DNA of 6,290 nt from Crocinitomicaceae bacterium. Its GTDB lineage: Bacteria; Bacteroidota; Bacteroidia; Flavobacteriales_D; Crocinitomicaceae. The notes below the pieces were generated by a model. The model searched no databases and had not been told where the DNA came from. It saw only the letters and a list, made by a program, of their open reading frames with translations. The DNA is taken from contig JALWLM010000159.1 in the NCBI GenBank assembly GCA_027084145.1, forward strand, positions 1-6,290, written 5' to 3'. Positions 5,427 through 6,290 of this stretch are shown here, in pieces. The translations under genes and the position numbers were made by a program. The number at the start of each line of letters is the position of its first letter. The first letter of the stretch is position 1.

Positions 5427-6290
5427 ATGGAGAAAAGCAATTTAGAAGAAGGAAGAGATACTTTTCTTCGATTTATTTGGAGTAAACGAAAAATAATCGT
5501 TTTTGTAGCTGTTATATCCTTTGTTTTATCCGGTATTGTAGCCTTTTTAATGACTCCTATTTTTAAGTCGACAGCTATTGTCTTTCCGGCTGCAACCAGT
5601 ACCGTTTCTTTTTCAGAACAACGAAATGCAAAGGCTTCAGCAATGGACTTTGGAGAAGAAGAACATGCTGAACAATTAGTTCAAATTCTACAATCTTCAC
5701 GAATCAGAAATAAAATTGTAACACTTTTCGATTTAATGAAGCATTATGAAATTGAACCTGATGATAAAAATAAATACTATAAACTCAATAAAGAATGGAA
5801 TGAGCATATCAGTTTTTCAAGAACAAGATACGGTTCCATAAAAATTGATGTATATGATAAAGATGCTAAATTAGCTGCTGATATAGCCAATAAAATCGTA
5901 GATCTTATTGATACCGTGAAAAATGAAATGATTAAAGAAAGAACACGTATCGCTTTTGATATTGCTAAAAGAAAAAAAGAGCAGTTAGACAATGAAATCA
6001 GAGAAATTTGGAGAAAAATGGATAGCCTTTCTCAACTTGGAGTGGTATCTATTGAAGGAAGAGCAAATCTTTTCTCTGCATATAATGAATCTAAAAATGC
6101 AGCTGATAGAGAATTTTTTAAAAAGCAAATCGATGTCAATTTAAAGTACGGTGCTACATTTGACGCCTTGGAAAATTTGAGGGATGAAAAAATTGTTAAA
6201 CTTACTAAGTTTGAAGCTGCTTATGAACAAGCGGAATCTGATGCAAATACAAATCTAAATCACAAGTTTATCGTTGAACGTGCTGTTGTT
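5427..6290 (+). CDS. Wzz-type chain-length determinant / polysaccharide co-polymerase, 3' end beyond window
   Basis: The frame from the ATG at 5427 is open for 288 codons to the right edge with no stop, so only the N-terminal part is visible. Residues 1-21 are cytoplasmic and basic at the end (WSKRKI). A membrane helix spans about 22-42 and is followed by the classic Wzz-domain exit TPIFKSTAIVFPA (43-55). The periplasmic part includes an HAEQLVQILQSSRIRNKIV segment (80-98), DKDAKLAADIANKIVDLID (144-162) and a long charged helical stretch (about 165-205) likely to form a coiled coil. The visible end, HKFIVERAVV, resembles the region just before the second membrane helix in this family. Wzz proteins set the length of O-antigen, capsule or exopolysaccharide chains in the inner membrane; which polymer is unknown. 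Whether a tyrosine-kinase domain follows cannot be seen. It is probably the first gene of a polysaccharide region to the right, since a terminator lies between it and dihydrolipoyl dehydrogenase. Confidence 0.88.
   Translation, partial: MEKSNLEEGRDTFLRFIWSKRKIIVFVAVISFVLSGIVAFLMTPIFKSTAIVFPAATSTVSFSEQRNAKASAMDFGEEEHAEQLVQILQSSRIRNKIVTLFDLMKHYEIEPDDKNKYYKLNKEWNEHISFSRTRYGSIKIDVYDKDAKLAADIANKIVDLIDTVKNEMIKERTRIAFDIAKRKKEQLDNEIREIWRKMDSLSQLGVVSIEGRANLFSAYNESKNAADREFFKKQIDVNLKYGATFDALENLRDEKIVKLTKFEAAYEQAESDANTNLNHKFIVERAVV

Noticed and set aside
5777..5992. Minus-strand open frame of 71 codons
   Set aside because: It lies wholly inside the Wzz-type gene, which has clear family features and stays open to the right edge; the opposite frame is a shadow.

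Overview
The window reads as chromosomal DNA of a low-GC Bacteroidota member. Four things point there: AT-rich sequence with A-rich start regions and no Shine-Dalgarno motifs; promoter-like sites of the Bacteroidetes type (TTTG, about 19 bp, TAnnTTTG); a cold-shock-domain protein with the long lysine-rich N-terminal extension typical of that phylum; and a lipoprotein with a clear signal-peptidase II site. TGA is used as a normal stop codon. The order or genus cannot be set from the sequence alone.

Layout, left to right. (1) The 3' part of an unrecognised membrane protein (+), open to the left edge. (2) Tail to tail with it and overlapping by 8 bp, a lipoprotein with a glycoside hydrolase family 5 (GH5)-like barrel (-) in which both catalytic glutamates appear to be alanine. 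(3) Divergent from that, a class I SAM-dependent methyltransferase (+). (4) Convergent with the methyltransferase and only 1 bp away, the cold-shock-domain protein (-). Its upstream region holds a -7 promoter element, a perfect 13-bp palindrome at the expected transcription start, and a GC-rich hairpin just before the start codon. (5) A PLP fold-type IV aminotransferase/aminodeoxychorismate-lyase-like enzyme (-). (6) Divergent from it, dihydrolipoyl dehydrogenase (+), closed by a clear intrinsic terminator. (7) The first 288 codons of a Wzz-type chain-length-determinant membrane protein (+), running off the right edge.

The genes do not form one pathway. Dihydrolipoyl dehydrogenase and the aminotransferase are central metabolism, the cold-shock protein is RNA handling, and the Wzz protein probably opens a surface-polysaccharide region that continues to the right. 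The GH5-like lipoprotein could bind polysaccharide, but it lies about 4 kb from the Wzz gene with housekeeping genes between them, so a link is only a guess. I found no RNA genes, CRISPR arrays, insertion sequences or gene-free stretch above 300 bp, and no convincing multi-gene novel system. The points most worth following up are the apparently inactive GH5 barrel and the control region of the cold-shock gene.
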